Source: Anopheles merus (taxonomy: Eukaryota > Arthropoda > Insecta > Diptera > Culicidae). Taken from it: 64,000 nt of DNA. Numbering within the stretch: the first letter of the stretch is position 1; each line of letters opens with the position of its first letter. Where the stretch lies: positions 19,783,141-19,847,140 of the forward strand of contig NC_054081.1 in NCBI RefSeq assembly GCF_017562075.2. Direction: 5' to 3'. Made by a program: the position numbers and the translations under genes. This document shows positions 34,780 through 44,924 of this stretch, in pieces. The notes beneath the pieces are model-generated. The model saw nothing but the letters and a program-made list of their open reading frames with translations. It made no database searches and was not told the DNA's origin.

Positions 34780-36057
34780 TGCAGCCCTCCCAGAGGCATA
34801 CATTTTCGAGTAGCCCTCCCGGAGGCGTCCTCATGTTACAAGTAGCCCTCCCAGAGGCGTACCTTATTCTTTTGTTTTATTAGTATCATTATTACATATA
34901 TATATTTGATTTCTTCATATTTTTTTTTGCAGCCCTCCCAGAGGCGTACATTTATCGAGTAGCCCTCCCAGAGGCGTCCTCTTTTTACACTCGGCCCTCT
35001 CAGAGGCGTTCGTTATTATTATTATTATTATTTTTTTTTTGTAGCCCTCCCAGAGGCGTACATTTTCGAGTAGCCCTCCCGGAGGCGTCCTCGTGTTACA
35101 AGTAGCCTTCCCAGAGGCGTACCTTATTCTCTTGTGTTTTTTTTATTATATATATATATTTGGGGCCGGTCTGGTGGTACAGTCGTCAACTCGTACGACG
35201 TAACAACATGCCCTTCATGGGTTCAAGTCCCGAATAGACCGTGCCCCCATACGTAGGACTGACTATCCTGCTATGGTAACAATCAGTCACTGAAAGCCAA
35301 GCTCTCTTCATTAGTGGGTACTGGCAGGCCTTGACCGACAGCGGTTGTTGTGCCAAAGAAGAAGAAGAAGATATATATTTGTCTAATTTTTTCTTTTTTT
35401 TTTGCAGCCCTCCCAGAGGCGTACATTTATCGAGTAGCCCTCCCAGAGGCGTCCTCTTTTTTACACTCGGCCCTCTCAGAGGCGTTCGTTATTATTATTA
35501 TTTTTTTTGTAGCCCTCCCAGAGGCGTACATTTTTCGAGTAGCCCTCCCAGAGGCGTCCTCTTTTTACACTCGGCCCCGTTCAGAGGCGTTCGTTATTAT
35601 TATTTTTTTTTTTTTTGTAGTCCTCCCAGAGGCGTACATTTTCGAGTAGCCCTCCCGGAGGCGTCCTCGTGTTACAAGTAGCCCTCACAGAGGCGTACCT
35701 TATTCTTTTGTTTTATTAGTATCATTATTACATATATATTTGATTTCTTCATTTTTTTGCAGCCCTCCCAGAGGCGTACATTTATCGAGTAGCCCTCCCA
35801 GAGGCGTCCTCTTTTTACACTCGGCCCTCTCAGAGGTGTTCGTTATTATTATTATTTTTTTTTTTGTAGTCCTCCCAGAGGCGTACATTTTCGAGTAGCC
35901 CTCCCGGAGGTGTCCTCATGCTACAAGTAGCCCTCCCAGAGGCGTACCTTATTCTTTTGTTTTATTATTATATATTTGCAGCCCTCCCAGAGGTATTCAT
36001 TTTCTGAGTAGCCCTCCTAGAGATTTTTCTCCTTTACACATAGCCATCCCAGAGGCG

Positions 36058-36061
<4 letters not shown>
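34780..36061 (-). repeat. 27-copy minisatellite in the Gypsy-B leader
   Basis: The plus-strand word AGCCCTCCCAGAGGCGT recurs about 27 times by eye, in nine groups of three with conserved spacers (TACATTTTCGAGT, CCTCxTGTTACAAGT or CCTCTTTTTACACTCG). Groups repeat at about 105-150 bp. On the element strand the unit is ACGCCTCTGGGAGGGCT; CCTC-TGG-GAGG can form a 4-bp stem with a 3-nt loop in each unit. A SINE interrupts it at 35162-35370. It is not a CRISPR array. Confidence 0.9.
35162..35370 (+). mobile_element. tRNA-derived SINE, full length
   Basis: Begins GGGGCCGGTCTGGTGGTACA (box-A-like), has box B GGTTCAAGTCC (35220-35230), a body of about 120 bp and an (AAG)n tail. The 10-bp duplication ATATATATTT flanks it (35152-35161, 35371-35380). 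Structure and tail imply Pol III transcription and LINE-dependent mobilisation. Confidence 0.9.

Positions 36062-36137
<76 letters not shown>
36062..36137. repeat. (TA)n microsatellite
   Basis: About 76 bp of pure TA directly after the minisatellite. Confidence 0.95.
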
Positions 36138-36139
<2 letters not shown>

Positions 36140-36276
36140 ACGTTCTATAATTCCAGAGAACTGCCTCAATTTATCAACTACAATTTGAATTAGTTTGACT
36201 AAAATTGATAAAAAATTTCACATTCGTACCGAACCGTAAAACATATCTGGAAGATCACGCTTCATGCTAAGCACCG

Positions 36277-37032
36277 TGTAATGAGTTCTTGGATAAAGTT
36301 ACGGTCGCCATGTAATGCGATGATCGTACAACTGTACTTCGAGTACCGTCGCGGTAGGTCAGTTTTTACTGACATGAGCCGAGGTGGGTTAAAACTTCGT
36401 TCGAGCGGACTTTTCGACACTTGATCGTCCAGGCGATCATAGAAACCTTTAGGAGGTTTCCCTTACTGGAAACGTTGGAGTTTAGAAGCCTTACCTTGGG
36501 AAGGGGGACATAACTAAACTCTTGAAATAAGTTGGAAGGCGTAGATTTTTGGGCAGCGTAATGTCCTATCTTGACAGTCCGAACGAATCTGACTTGCCAT
36601 GATCGGAGTTGGTTTTATTTATACTCAAATGAAGTTAAGGGTTTCTCACATTTGGTTCCGGGTTGTATGTTGGAAAGTTATTGTTTTCACTAAGCTAGTT
36701 ACGTTTGTCTTTTGTTGACAAGAATGATGGTTCTTGTCACTAAGTTCCTGTTTGGGTTTAATGCTTATACTGTTCCTGCTTTGGGTTATAATGCATAAAC
36801 TGTTCCTGTTTATGTTGTACGTTTCGGTTGGTTCTGTTAAGTGTGTCACAATTGTTTTTATATGAACTGTGTGGCCTGAGCTCTTCCGGGTGTGTATGGT
36901 ATGATCTGATTTGCTGAGTGTTTTATAATGGATGTGGTGCAATGGTGTGATTTGGCTTTTCAAAGTGTGTTGCTATGTGTCTATGGCTGTTAGTGTGTAT
37001 TACAATATGTTCTGTATAGCAGATATGCTACA
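36277..37032 (-). repeat. 412-like 3' LTR
   Basis: 756 bp, preceded on the minus strand by the polypurine tract. About 99% identical to the 5' LTR by eye. Confidence 0.93.
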
Positions 37033-37044
37033 CCTCCTCCCTTT
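37033..37044 (-). promoter_or_regulatory. Polypurine tract of the 412-like element
   Basis: AAAGGGAGGAGG on the minus strand, immediately before the 3' LTR: the plus-strand DNA primer site for reverse transcription. It fixes the element's orientation. Confidence 0.88.
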
Positions 37045-37156
37045 AGGAGAATAACGAAAATAATGAAATTGTTTGAAGTTATTCTTTTCATTTAATTAAA
37101 CTGAGTATTTGTTATGTTTTTTTTTTTGGTTTACTAATTAAATCATTACTTATCTC

Positions 37157-37768
37157 TTAAGGTGGGTAATATTTTATGTAAATAGATCTATTATCTAGAG
37201 ATAAAGAATTGTGAATATTTAATATTCTCCTAAAATATTTTGATTTTCCTATGATTCCTTTGTTGGGTTCGTTTCTAGAGTTTTCTGCTTTTATAGATCT
37301 TATGACTTTTTGCATGGAGATAACATTATGAAATTTTTCTTTGAGCTCTTTTAGAATCTTGTCGTAAGTAACATTATTTCTTGGTTCTTTTACATTTTCT
37401 TCACATAATATGGAATAATTCATTTTTCTAGCCTTATTATCGTGGCAATATAATTCATTGTTTAATTCATTTATATACTTTTTCTTTGATTTGATGTTAC
37501 GTTTTATTTTCTTTAAATGTTTTGGCTCAGTTGCATGATTGTCGTTGCAATTAATTTCATCACTCATTTCCATGTTGTCTAGCAGTATTAAACTATCTGT
37601 TACTTGTTTTTCAACCTTATTTTTCTCATTGTCATTACTTATTGTAATCATTTGTATATGTTGCATGTTTTTATGTTTATAATCATTGTTAGTATCATTT
37701 TCATATTCTTTTGTGAATTTATCGTTCTCTGTCATTATTCTTTTTGAGTCGTCTCTTGACCTTCCCAT
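37157..37768 (-). CDS. Unrecognised Lys/Asn-rich ORF in the 412-like element
   Basis: 203 codons from ATG 37768 to about 110 bp before the polypurine tract. Rich in Lys, Asn, Glu and Ile, with likely helical and coiled stretches (about 60-150). I recognise no enzyme motif. From its place it could be the end of an element polyprotein or an accessory protein. AT-rich coding unlike the neighbouring Gypsy-B genes. Confidence 0.5.
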   Translation of the reverse strand: MGRSRDDSKRIMTENDKFTKEYENDTNNDYKHKNMQHIQMITISNDNEKNKVEKQVTDSLILLDNMEMSDEINCNDNHATEPKHLKKIKRNIKSKKKYINELNNELYCHDNKARKMNYSILCEENVKEPRNNVTYDKILKELKEKFHNVISMQKVIRSIKAENSRNEPNKGIIGKSKYFRRILNIHNSLSLDNRSIYIKYYPP

Positions 37769-37924
37769 ATCATTATTTGTTTCATTATTTAATGTATGTC
37801 TTCTTTTTAATTTATCTTTATATTTTCTGTCATTATAGTTTGCTTTGCTGTTATTATTTCTATAATACTTTTTAACTTGGTCATTTATTTGACTAGTATT
37901 TCTATAATCTTCATCATTTTGGTG

Positions 37925-38194
37925 CTAAATATGATTCTTATGTAATTGATTATTATTATTGAACTGTTCATAATTTCTGTTCTGTTCTGTTCTGATGTAA
38001 TAACATTGCATATTATTGGATCTGCTCTGAATATTATTGTTATAATTGTATTCGCGATTATTATATCCTTGGTTAACTTGACTCTGACTACTACAATTGT
38101 TTAACTGATGGTGGCGTTTGTAGAAACTGAAGTTGTTATTCTTTCTATAACTATAGTTGTTGGGTGTTGTTTGAGTAGTTAATGATTGATTCAA
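37925..38194 (-). pseudogene. Asn/Gln/Tyr-rich gag tail of the 412-like element
   Basis: 89 codons made largely of Asn, Gln, Tyr, Ser and Arg (NNNFSFYKRHHQLNN, YNNREYNYNNN), a low-complexity basic tail as found after the capsid in some Gag proteins. It ends at 37925. The frame upstream toward 38300 is broken. Gag identity is inferred from position and composition. Confidence 0.45.
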
Positions 38195-39699
38195 ATTTGG
38201 AAAATTTTGGTAATTAAGCTGGTTGTTTCGTTGCGGGTATTCATGGTTTAGACTATAGCCATGTATGTTAAATTGATAACTATTTTATTTATTTCCTCGC
38301 ATTCATTTTCCAATACCTTTTGAGTTGCATCTGTTATCGTTGAGAAAGTACCAATCTTCAAGATCATTTTGGTTTCTTCATTTGAAATTTTTTGTTTTAG
38401 AGTTTCTATCCCTTGTTTGATTGCCATATCGTTTGCAATTTTTTGTGGGAATTCTAATTCTAGGTAAATTAAATTGAGTTATTAAACCTTCTTGTCAATC
38501 TAGTGATCTAGTAGTTATTCTTATGTAAGATAAAATCAGTATTGAAAATAGATTTGTTTGATACTTCTTGAATTGTCAGCAAGTAATGACATTTAAATAT
38601 GTTATCATTGATATTGTTAGTTTGATTCTTTTGTGTTTCTTTGCTATTAGGCATATCTTATGCATCGCAAGCTCTAATGCTTGGCTTATATTCGTATTTA
38701 CGTTAAAATTTGATTTTGTCATTTTTGCGTCTTATGTTTGATGTGTATTTATTTGATATCTTATTTACATCTGTCATGCAAGGAAAATATATTCTTAAAC
38801 TGTTTTTTCTGCTGCTTTTGCAAATTTATGCAGCCTCATTAGTAAATTTTGAATTTACGGTACCTTTTTAAATACATAACATGTATTTAATGTTGCTGCT
38901 GCTGATGATGATGCTACGCTGCATTTTTACCGGTGCAAGGTGTTAAATCGGTGCTAGGTACATACTCGATGTTAGATGTGAAGTTCTGCGATGTCATCAG
39001 TCGACGCTTGATGTTCTGTCGGAGTTGGGACACTTGTCCATTCTTGCGTGCCAATCCATATTGGGCAGTGGGCTCGCCTTGTCTTTTGGTCTTCCACGTT
39101 GGGAACGGTTGTTCCATACAATCACGCTGACCACAGCTTGTTTTGCACTGCACTTTTTTATCCCATATCACTTGCTCCAAGAATCATATCGATTGCTTTA
39201 CTGTACTGTGCTGAACTTGGGTTGTTGTTAAAAGTTAGCTTTTTTTCTATAGTTTCTCATTTCAAGGTTACTCTACTAGGTAAACCAATCGCATAAGCGT
39301 TAATACGTTTTTACACATTTGGGTAGGTTCTCACAACACTGTATACGGTTAATGTTTGTTCATCAATTAAACATTCATTTCGCACTTACACTGCACTAAA
39401 TGTTTTTATTTTTCATTCTGCACTGTACGAAACTTGCTTGTAGCTGTTCTTTCATCGTTATTGCTTTTGTTTACATATGGGTTTCTTGCGCCAGCTGCGT
39501 TGATGAATGTTCCGTTAAAAAAATTGCACATTTGACACTTTTTTTTTCACTTTCCGCCGAATGCCAGTTATGGTCACAATACTTTTGGTTCGTCACACGA
39601 CACTTAAGCTTTACGTTACCGTTGTACGTATCACATTTTACTTGAAATAATTTGCTTACAATTCTGCCTGTCGATTGCAGATTAAGGTCACGGTCGCCA
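38195..39699 (-). other. 412-like interior, degraded leader and gag region
   Basis: AT-rich, with short minus-strand frames, the longest at 38914-39180 (MEQPFPTWKTKRQGEP start, 88 codons), none with a recognised domain. A CAGCAGCAACATT-type triplet stretch lies near 38893-38915. The segment begins on the minus strand with the tRNA-Arg-type primer site at 39686-39699. Confidence 0.5.
39686..39699 (-). promoter_or_regulatory. Primer-binding site, tRNA-Arg type
   Basis: TGGCGACCGTGACC on the minus strand directly after the 5' LTR, the site known for 412/mdg1 elements. Confidence 0.88.
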
Positions 39700-40454
39700 T
39701 GTAATGAGTTCTTGGATAAAGTTACGGTCGCCATGTAATGCGATGATCGTACAACTGTACTTCGAGTACCGTCGCGGTAGGTCAGTTTTTACTGACATGA
39801 GCCGAGGTGGGTTAAAACTTCGTTCGAGCGGACTTTTCGACACTGATCGTCCAGGCGATCATAGAAACCTTTAGGAGGTTTCCCTTACTGGAAACGTTGG
39901 AGTTTAGAAGCCTTACCTTGGGAAGGGGGACATAACTAAACTCTTGAAATAAGTTGGAAGGCGAAGATTTTTGGGCAGCGTAATGTCCTATCTTGACAGT
40001 CCGAACGAATCTGACTTGCCATGATCGGAGTTGGTTTTATTTATACTCAAATGAAGTTAAGGGTTTCTCACATTTGGTTCCGGGTTGTATGTTGGAAAGT
40101 TATTGTTTTCACTAAGCTAGTTACGTTTGTCTTTTGTTGACAAGAATGATGGTTCTTGTCACTAAGTTCCTGTTTTGGGTTAATGCTTATACTGTTCCTG
40201 CTTGGGGTTATAATGCATAAACTGTTCCTGTTTATGTTGTACGTTTCGGTTGGTTCTGTTAAGTGTGTCACAATTGTTTTTATATGAACGGTGTGGCCTG
40301 AGCTCTTCCGGGTGTGTATGGTATGATCTGATTTGCTGAGTGTTTTATAATGGATGTGGTGCAATGGTGTGATTTGGCTTTTCAAAGTGTGTTGCTATGT
40401 GTCTATGGCTGATAGTGTGTATTACAATATGTTCTGTATAGCAGATATGCTACA
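39700..40454 (-). repeat. 412-like 5' LTR
   Basis: 755 bp. Differs from the 3' LTR mainly by single substitutions and a one-base indel near 39845. Confidence 0.93.
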
Positions 40455-40458
40455 ACCG

Positions 40459-41508
40459 TACTTTAGCGTGAACACCGACTTTCGAAGCAATCCACGCATA
40501 CATTTGAAGTCATAGCCTATGGAATATTTCGCTTCTTTGTAAAAAAAAAAGGAAAACGCCATTTTGATCCTGAGTGAAAACGCGGGTTCTCTAGACGTTG
40601 TGCACAAGCCTGCGCACACACACAATTCTGGCGGACATACACTCCTGTTTGAGCATGTGTGTCTTCTAGATCAGGTATGTCAAACCTCCTGTTCGGTAGA
40701 AAATTCTTAGATTTTATTAAACAGTGGATTTGCTTAGTCTAAGAAAATAATTATAATTATTGATATTTATCTTTCTTTTTTTTTACAATAGTACACTGAC
40801 TCTTTTTTTTAATTTAAGAACTATTCTTTTCGGCTCGCGGGTTAAAAATTTAAAACATAAATGTAACACACTGATGAAAAGTGTTTGACACACCTGCTCC
40901 AGAATACGTACGCATACACTTAAAGTCGTGGCGCCCTAACGATCTTTTGTGTTATGTTAACAATAAGAACGCAATACCACCGGGCAAAAATTCTAAGAAT
41001 TCGCGTGATATGTGGATGTCATACACGTACAAACACACATGAACACACACTCGCACACCTCTGGTATCGTGCTCGAACAAGAATGCAAGTTCCCGGGAAA
41101 CGGTCATACAACTGTGGAAGGCATTGTTTCCGCGTGAATAGGCCCGTTCTCCACACAATCTATGCACACTTGTCGGTACATATTTTTCTTTACAAATCCT
41201 CTGTCTTCGGTTAGAAACACCGATCCGTGTTCAATATCGCTTCTGTTCATCCTCAACATGTATCGCTCGTTTATACACAATAAAGCACATTTACTATTTT
41301 TCTTTACAAATCCTCTGTCTTCGGTTAGAAACACCGATCCGTGTTCAATATCGCTTCTGTTCATCCTCAACATGTATCGCTCGTTTATACACAATAAAGC
41401 ACATTTACTGAATGTCTTTTGCAACCGACATGACGTACTTCACTTCATTTATCAACACTTTCAGCCCATTCCCGCAATGCACTGCTCTCAATCCACAAAA
41501 CGTTTTAT
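40459..41508 (-). other. Gypsy-B leader, 5' portion
   Basis: Noncoding leader between the primer-binding site and the nested 412-like element. Contains a few CACACA words and the 114-bp tandem duplication. If the strong donor at 41514 is used it is intronic. Confidence 0.6.
41181..41408 (-). repeat. 114-bp tandem duplication
   Basis: Units 41181-41294 and 41295-41408 look identical, each starting TATTTTTCTTTACAAATCC on the plus strand. They lie within the Gypsy-B leader. Confidence 0.93.
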
Positions 41509-41539
41509 ACTTACGATCTGGGAGCGTGGTTTGCGCCAT
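41509..41539 (-). promoter_or_regulatory. Gypsy-B primer site, start codon and splice donor
   Basis: On the minus strand an ATG (41539-41537) follows the LTR directly. The primer site TGGCGCAAACC overlaps it from 41538. After eight codons and one base comes GTAAGTAT (donor 41514-41509). An upstream in-frame ATG lies in the LTR end. Joined to the acceptor at 34728 this donor leaves gag one base out of frame, so another donor or an indel must be assumed. The tRNA match beyond TGGCGC is poor. Confidence 0.5.
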
Positions 41540-41911
41540 TGTCGTGATATCCGCAACTGTCTTCGCCAATTTCAACATTCGTTTTTTTCATTTTCCTTTT
41601 TTTTATTATCTCTTTTTTTTACTGCTGTCTCGTGTTTCAGATGCTTGGTGCTTTATGACCGCTCTCGTCAACATTCGTCCAAAAACTGATCGCTGTGTCG
41701 TTCTCTCTCTCCGTCGTCCCCAAAGCTCTCTCCGATTTTCGTTCGTCTCTCGTGGTCATCGCTCCAATTCGTTTCTCTCTCGCTCTCGTTTCTCTGCACT
41801 TTGTGCTTCCTTTCTCTGGCTCCGTCTCTCGTCCTAGGTTGCTTATCATTTAGACACTTGCCTATACATCGATCTTCTATATTTTTATTATTTCTTATTC
41901 TATTCTCTACA
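41540..41911 (-). repeat. Gypsy-B 5' LTR
   Basis: 372 bp; lacks a 17-bp repeat unit present in the 3' LTR. Followed on the plus side by the CTTGG duplication. Confidence 0.93.
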
Positions 41912-41916
41912 CTTGG

Positions 41917-42055
41917 CTTTCAGTGACTTATTGTTACCATAGCAGGATAGTCAGTCCTACGTATGGGGGAACGGTCTCTTCGGGACTTGAACACATGACG
42001 GGCATGTTGTTACGTCGTACGAGTTGACGACTGTACCACCAGACCGGCCGCTCTA
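41917..42055 (-). mobile_element. SINE, 5' half
   Basis: Minus strand: GCCGGTCTGGTGGTACAGTC...GTGTTCAAGTCCCG (box B)...AACAATAAGTCACTGAAAG. It joins the 3' half at 29638-29709 once Gypsy-B is removed. Confidence 0.88.
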
Positions 42056-43050
42056 GAACTTCGTCTAGTTGAAAAAAAAAGATCGATTGTAGACTGGTTC
42101 AGGTGCGGAGATGAAGCGCGTTGGTTTTGGGGCGGTCCAGAAACAAGTGTTGAGTTTTGTGCGTCCAAGTTATCATTCACCGGGGGGTGATACTGTTGTG
42201 ATAATGTTGGTTCAGGACTAGGTGGAATAGACGTGCGTGCGGCTAAACGGTGAGTCGTTGTTGGTGTGCGTGTGGTGTAGCGGTAATCAGTACTAGTTGC
42301 TGGTGTACGTGTTGTAAAGCGGTTTTGGGTGGCTGAGGTTAGGAGATGAGGTTTGGTAGTCATGTTGACGGGATGGAAAAAAACTCACGTACACCGATAC
42401 CGACGGGCCAGGTGGATGGTGTGAGTGCTGCGTCCTGAAGGATGACCGGGACTCTCACTTTGAATGAAAGCCAATTCATGCTGTCCACACTAACTCCTCT
42501 TCTCAGCAGGCAATATATGCTATAACGTCCTCGGTGGCTAAACGACGCTTTACAGAAGTTATTGATCGTATCTGTGAATGGCTCACGAGGTGCATCTTGT
42601 AGCGGTGATGATAATGGATCGGTTCCCACTAGTTCATGCGGTAGTGTAGGTGGCGGCTGGACGGCAATCGTGGTATTAGTGTATGCGTTTGGCGATGACG
42701 CGGCACAAAAGATGTTACCGCGATTGTTTACAATTCTGTTTACATCCTGTTTGATGCCGAATCCTCGATAACATGCCTCCGCTTTTTACCAGTAGCCGGT
42801 CGAGGATCAGGATTCCGGAGTAACGCAGTTTGAAGGAGGGTAAAACCACTGCGAACTTCGGCGACAATAGGCTCAACGAGCTTGCCGGTAGCAGCTACAG
42901 CTGAGGTGAGGAAGGCTTGGATACCGACCTGGGCGCCTATTTCTTTTACCGAACGGCAGCGCGGATTTTTAAGAATGTTAGTGCAGCCGATGCAGCTCCA
43001 GTGCAGATCGACATTGGACAATACCGCGTCAATCAGCTCGGGGGGCAATT
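42056..43050 (-). pseudogene. CR1-type LINE, minus copy, 5' part
   Basis: Matches the plus-strand LINE from within the PHD finger (PPELIDAVLSNVDLHWSC) to the Pro/Thr-rich linker. Similarity stops abruptly at about 43050, so the copy lacks its 5' UTR and the first half of the finger. Several indels break the frame (near 42370, 42530, 42745). Continued at 26931-29637. Confidence 0.85.
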
Positions 43051-44165
43051 TCACGGCAATTTCAATTATGCCATGTGGTGTACATCGTCGTCAGCAGATT
43101 TGGTTGGTGGAGGTTCGAAGCACGGGCGGATCATTCGGCGGGGAAGCATCGCGTGACCGATCGTTCCACTGTCGATGCCGTTCTTCCAGTTCGGTCATTG
43201 GTGGTCGGCCTGGTTTCAGGTGTGCGTTGAACCCCACGCTACGAGGTAACTATGCTGACAGTGTATAGTTGCCACTCTGCTAGTTCATCGTCGGTCATTG
43301 GTAGTCGGCCTGGCTTCAGGTGTGCGTTGAACCACACGCTATGAGGTAACTATGCTGACCGTCTGCGGGTTCCAGGTTCGTCTTTGGACAGCACGCAAAG
43401 CCCGTGTCGTCGGCGGTATTCTGTCATTGGAAGTGACAAGAAACAAAAAGAGTCGCTTCACTTGCTACTCTCATACAATTAAATTTTGTACATTTAACCG
43501 CAGCTAACAATAATCCTCTAGAATTAGGGGCGCGAGGTGGAATAAATTTCCAAGCTATCTGTCTCTCTAGATACCAATGATGAACGCTACTTGCATGTTT
43601 TTTAGTTTTCAATAGTACAATTTTTGGCTGGTTGGCGGCTCCCTTAAAATTCGTTCCGTTGTTGGAGTGATTCTCAACGACTTTGTCTCGTCTCGCAATA
43701 AATCTCCGAAGAGCTCCGATAAATGCTTCTGTTGCAAGGTCCGATACAAGTTCGATGTGGATGACTCGGATGCTAAAACAGATAAAAATAGCGGTATAAG
43801 ATTTACTTGCTTATACGATTCATTCTCGTGGACCCACAGTAGTCAACCCCGGTGATAGCGCATGGTTTTGATGCCGACACACGAGTCGCTGGGAGCGGTG
43901 CAACGGGTCCCGCTGCGCAAAGCGATCGAAAACTTGTCAGCCACTCGCTCAATGTAGCTAGAGAGCAAAAACCAATAATGATAAAGTGAGGTGAAAGGGA
44001 AAAGAGGGGAGAAATAAAACGTGGGTGTGAAACATTTTTCGGCCATTATCATTTTTGCGCCATCACGGTCGCGTACCAGACCTTTTTTGTCAAAAAGAGC
44101 CATACACATACAGCGCGCTCTCTCGAACGACCGTAAACGCTTCAATCGATCAAGAGCTTAGATCG
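43051..44165. other. Unassigned region
   Basis: No supported gene. Apart from the duplication at 43191-43361, it holds mixed-composition sequence with short frames only. The part from about 43440 could be LTR or UTR of the BEL fragment that follows, but no repeat partner is in the window. Confidence 0.4.
43191..43361. repeat. 71-bp direct repeat, 100-bp period
   Basis: 43191-43261 and 43291-43361 both start TCGGTCATTGGTxGTCGGCC and end GGTAACTATGCTGAC, about 93% identical. The 29 bp between is unrelated. Confidence 0.85.
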
Positions 44166-44830
44166 GTTCTTCGGACATTTCGGCTCGCTTTCTCGATCGG
44201 TTTCGAGGGTAAGCGAGCTAAAAAGCGAGCTCAAAAACTGCTCGATGTTGTTGTGCGGGGTTGCTCTACTGTCTTCGGGTTGCATCTGGAACAAGTGGTG
44301 CACTGAAGATATGTCCGTCGCCGGATCCAAAAGGTTTGACGAATCTCGTTCAGTATAGCCTGCGGTCCTGCATGCAACATTTGATGATGATAGTGATAAG
44401 GCAATAGATCAGCGGGAGGATGATTTCTTGGAATGACTATCGGAAACTCTCTTGCTTAATGTTGCATTGCACAGTCGCCCGCCTACTCTAATAAGTCCTT
44501 CTGTGCCGATGAATGGGTATAAATATTTAAGCAGTGATGTTTCTAAGACCCAATTCGTCTTTGCCAATGTGCTGAGTTCGGCTGCAAATGTATTGCGCGG
44601 CGCCACACTACAAATGGCTTTCTCTTCTAATTGAAGCTCAGACGTAGTCAACCACCTTGACCCTTCATCGTCGTTTTCCTTTGCTGGTTGTTCTCGTTTT
44701 AGCCATCGATATAAAAAACGTAAACAGTATCTCACTATTCTTCGCAACCTTGTTTTCATCTTAAAACTTTGCGAATAATTATTTGCTAAAGGATTTCTCT
44801 TGTGTGGCGATGAGTACAACAGTCTTCTCG
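44166..44830 (-). pseudogene. BEL/Pao pol fragment: RNase H-integrase junction
   Basis: Minus-strand reading gives LRRIVRYCLRFLYRWL, LKYLYPFIGTEGLIRVGGRL, then after a shift near 44440 PRNHPPADLL, HYHHQMLHAGPQAIL and CTTCSRCNPKTVEQPR. That is the linker between RNase H and integrase and the HHCC zinc domain of BEL/Pao. The integrase core is missing. It differs from the element starting at 46.25 kb. Confidence 0.85.
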
Positions 44831-44924
44831 TCTTCTATAAGCCTAGCAAAAGAATCTGTACCGAATTGGACAGTTGCTAATCAAAGGCGAAAATTGAGTT
44901 ATTAAATTGGACATAGTAGCTTAC

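Larger units (their letters stand above)
36277..40454 (-). mobile_element. 412/mdg1-like LTR element lacking pol
   Basis: LTRs 39700-40454 (5') and 36277-37032 (3') run TGTAGCATAT...CATTACA on the minus strand. The 4-bp duplication is ACCG (36273-36276, 40455-40458). The site after the 5' LTR is TGGCGACCGTGACC, the tRNA-Arg type typical of the 412/mdg1 group. AAAGGGAGGAGG before the 3' LTR is a polypurine tract. The 2.7-kb interior has no protease, RT or integrase motif, so it is non-autonomous or internally deleted. It sits in the Gypsy-B leader. LTRs differ at about seven sites. Confidence 0.92.
29710..41911 (-). mobile_element. Gypsy-B: Ty3/Gypsy LTR retrotransposon with nested insertions
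   Basis: LTRs at 41540-41911 (5') and 29710-30098 (3') begin TGTAGAG and end CGACA on the minus strand. The 5-bp duplication CTTGG (29705-29709, 41912-41916) marks insertion in a SINE. A candidate primer-binding site TGGCGC starts one base after the 5' LTR. AGAGTAGGAGTAGGCGAA before the 3' LTR is a plausible polypurine tract. Gene order on the minus strand is leader, gag, intron, pol. The leader contains a 412-like element and a SINE. Without them the element is about 7.8 kb. Confidence 0.93.

Noticed and set aside
35331..35681. Repetitive plus-strand frames rich in CSPPRGVH or ALPEAYI words
   Set aside because: Translations of the leader minisatellite; the three reading frames give equally repetitive products.
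34780..36061. Regularly spaced repeats resembling a CRISPR array
   Set aside because: Spacers are not unique but belong to three recurring types, unit length is 17 bp, there are no cas genes, and the context is a eukaryotic retrotransposon leader.
36277..41911. Treating the two LTR pairs as one composite element
   Set aside because: Each pair has its own target duplication (ACCG and CTTGG), primer site and polypurine tract, which shows nesting instead.
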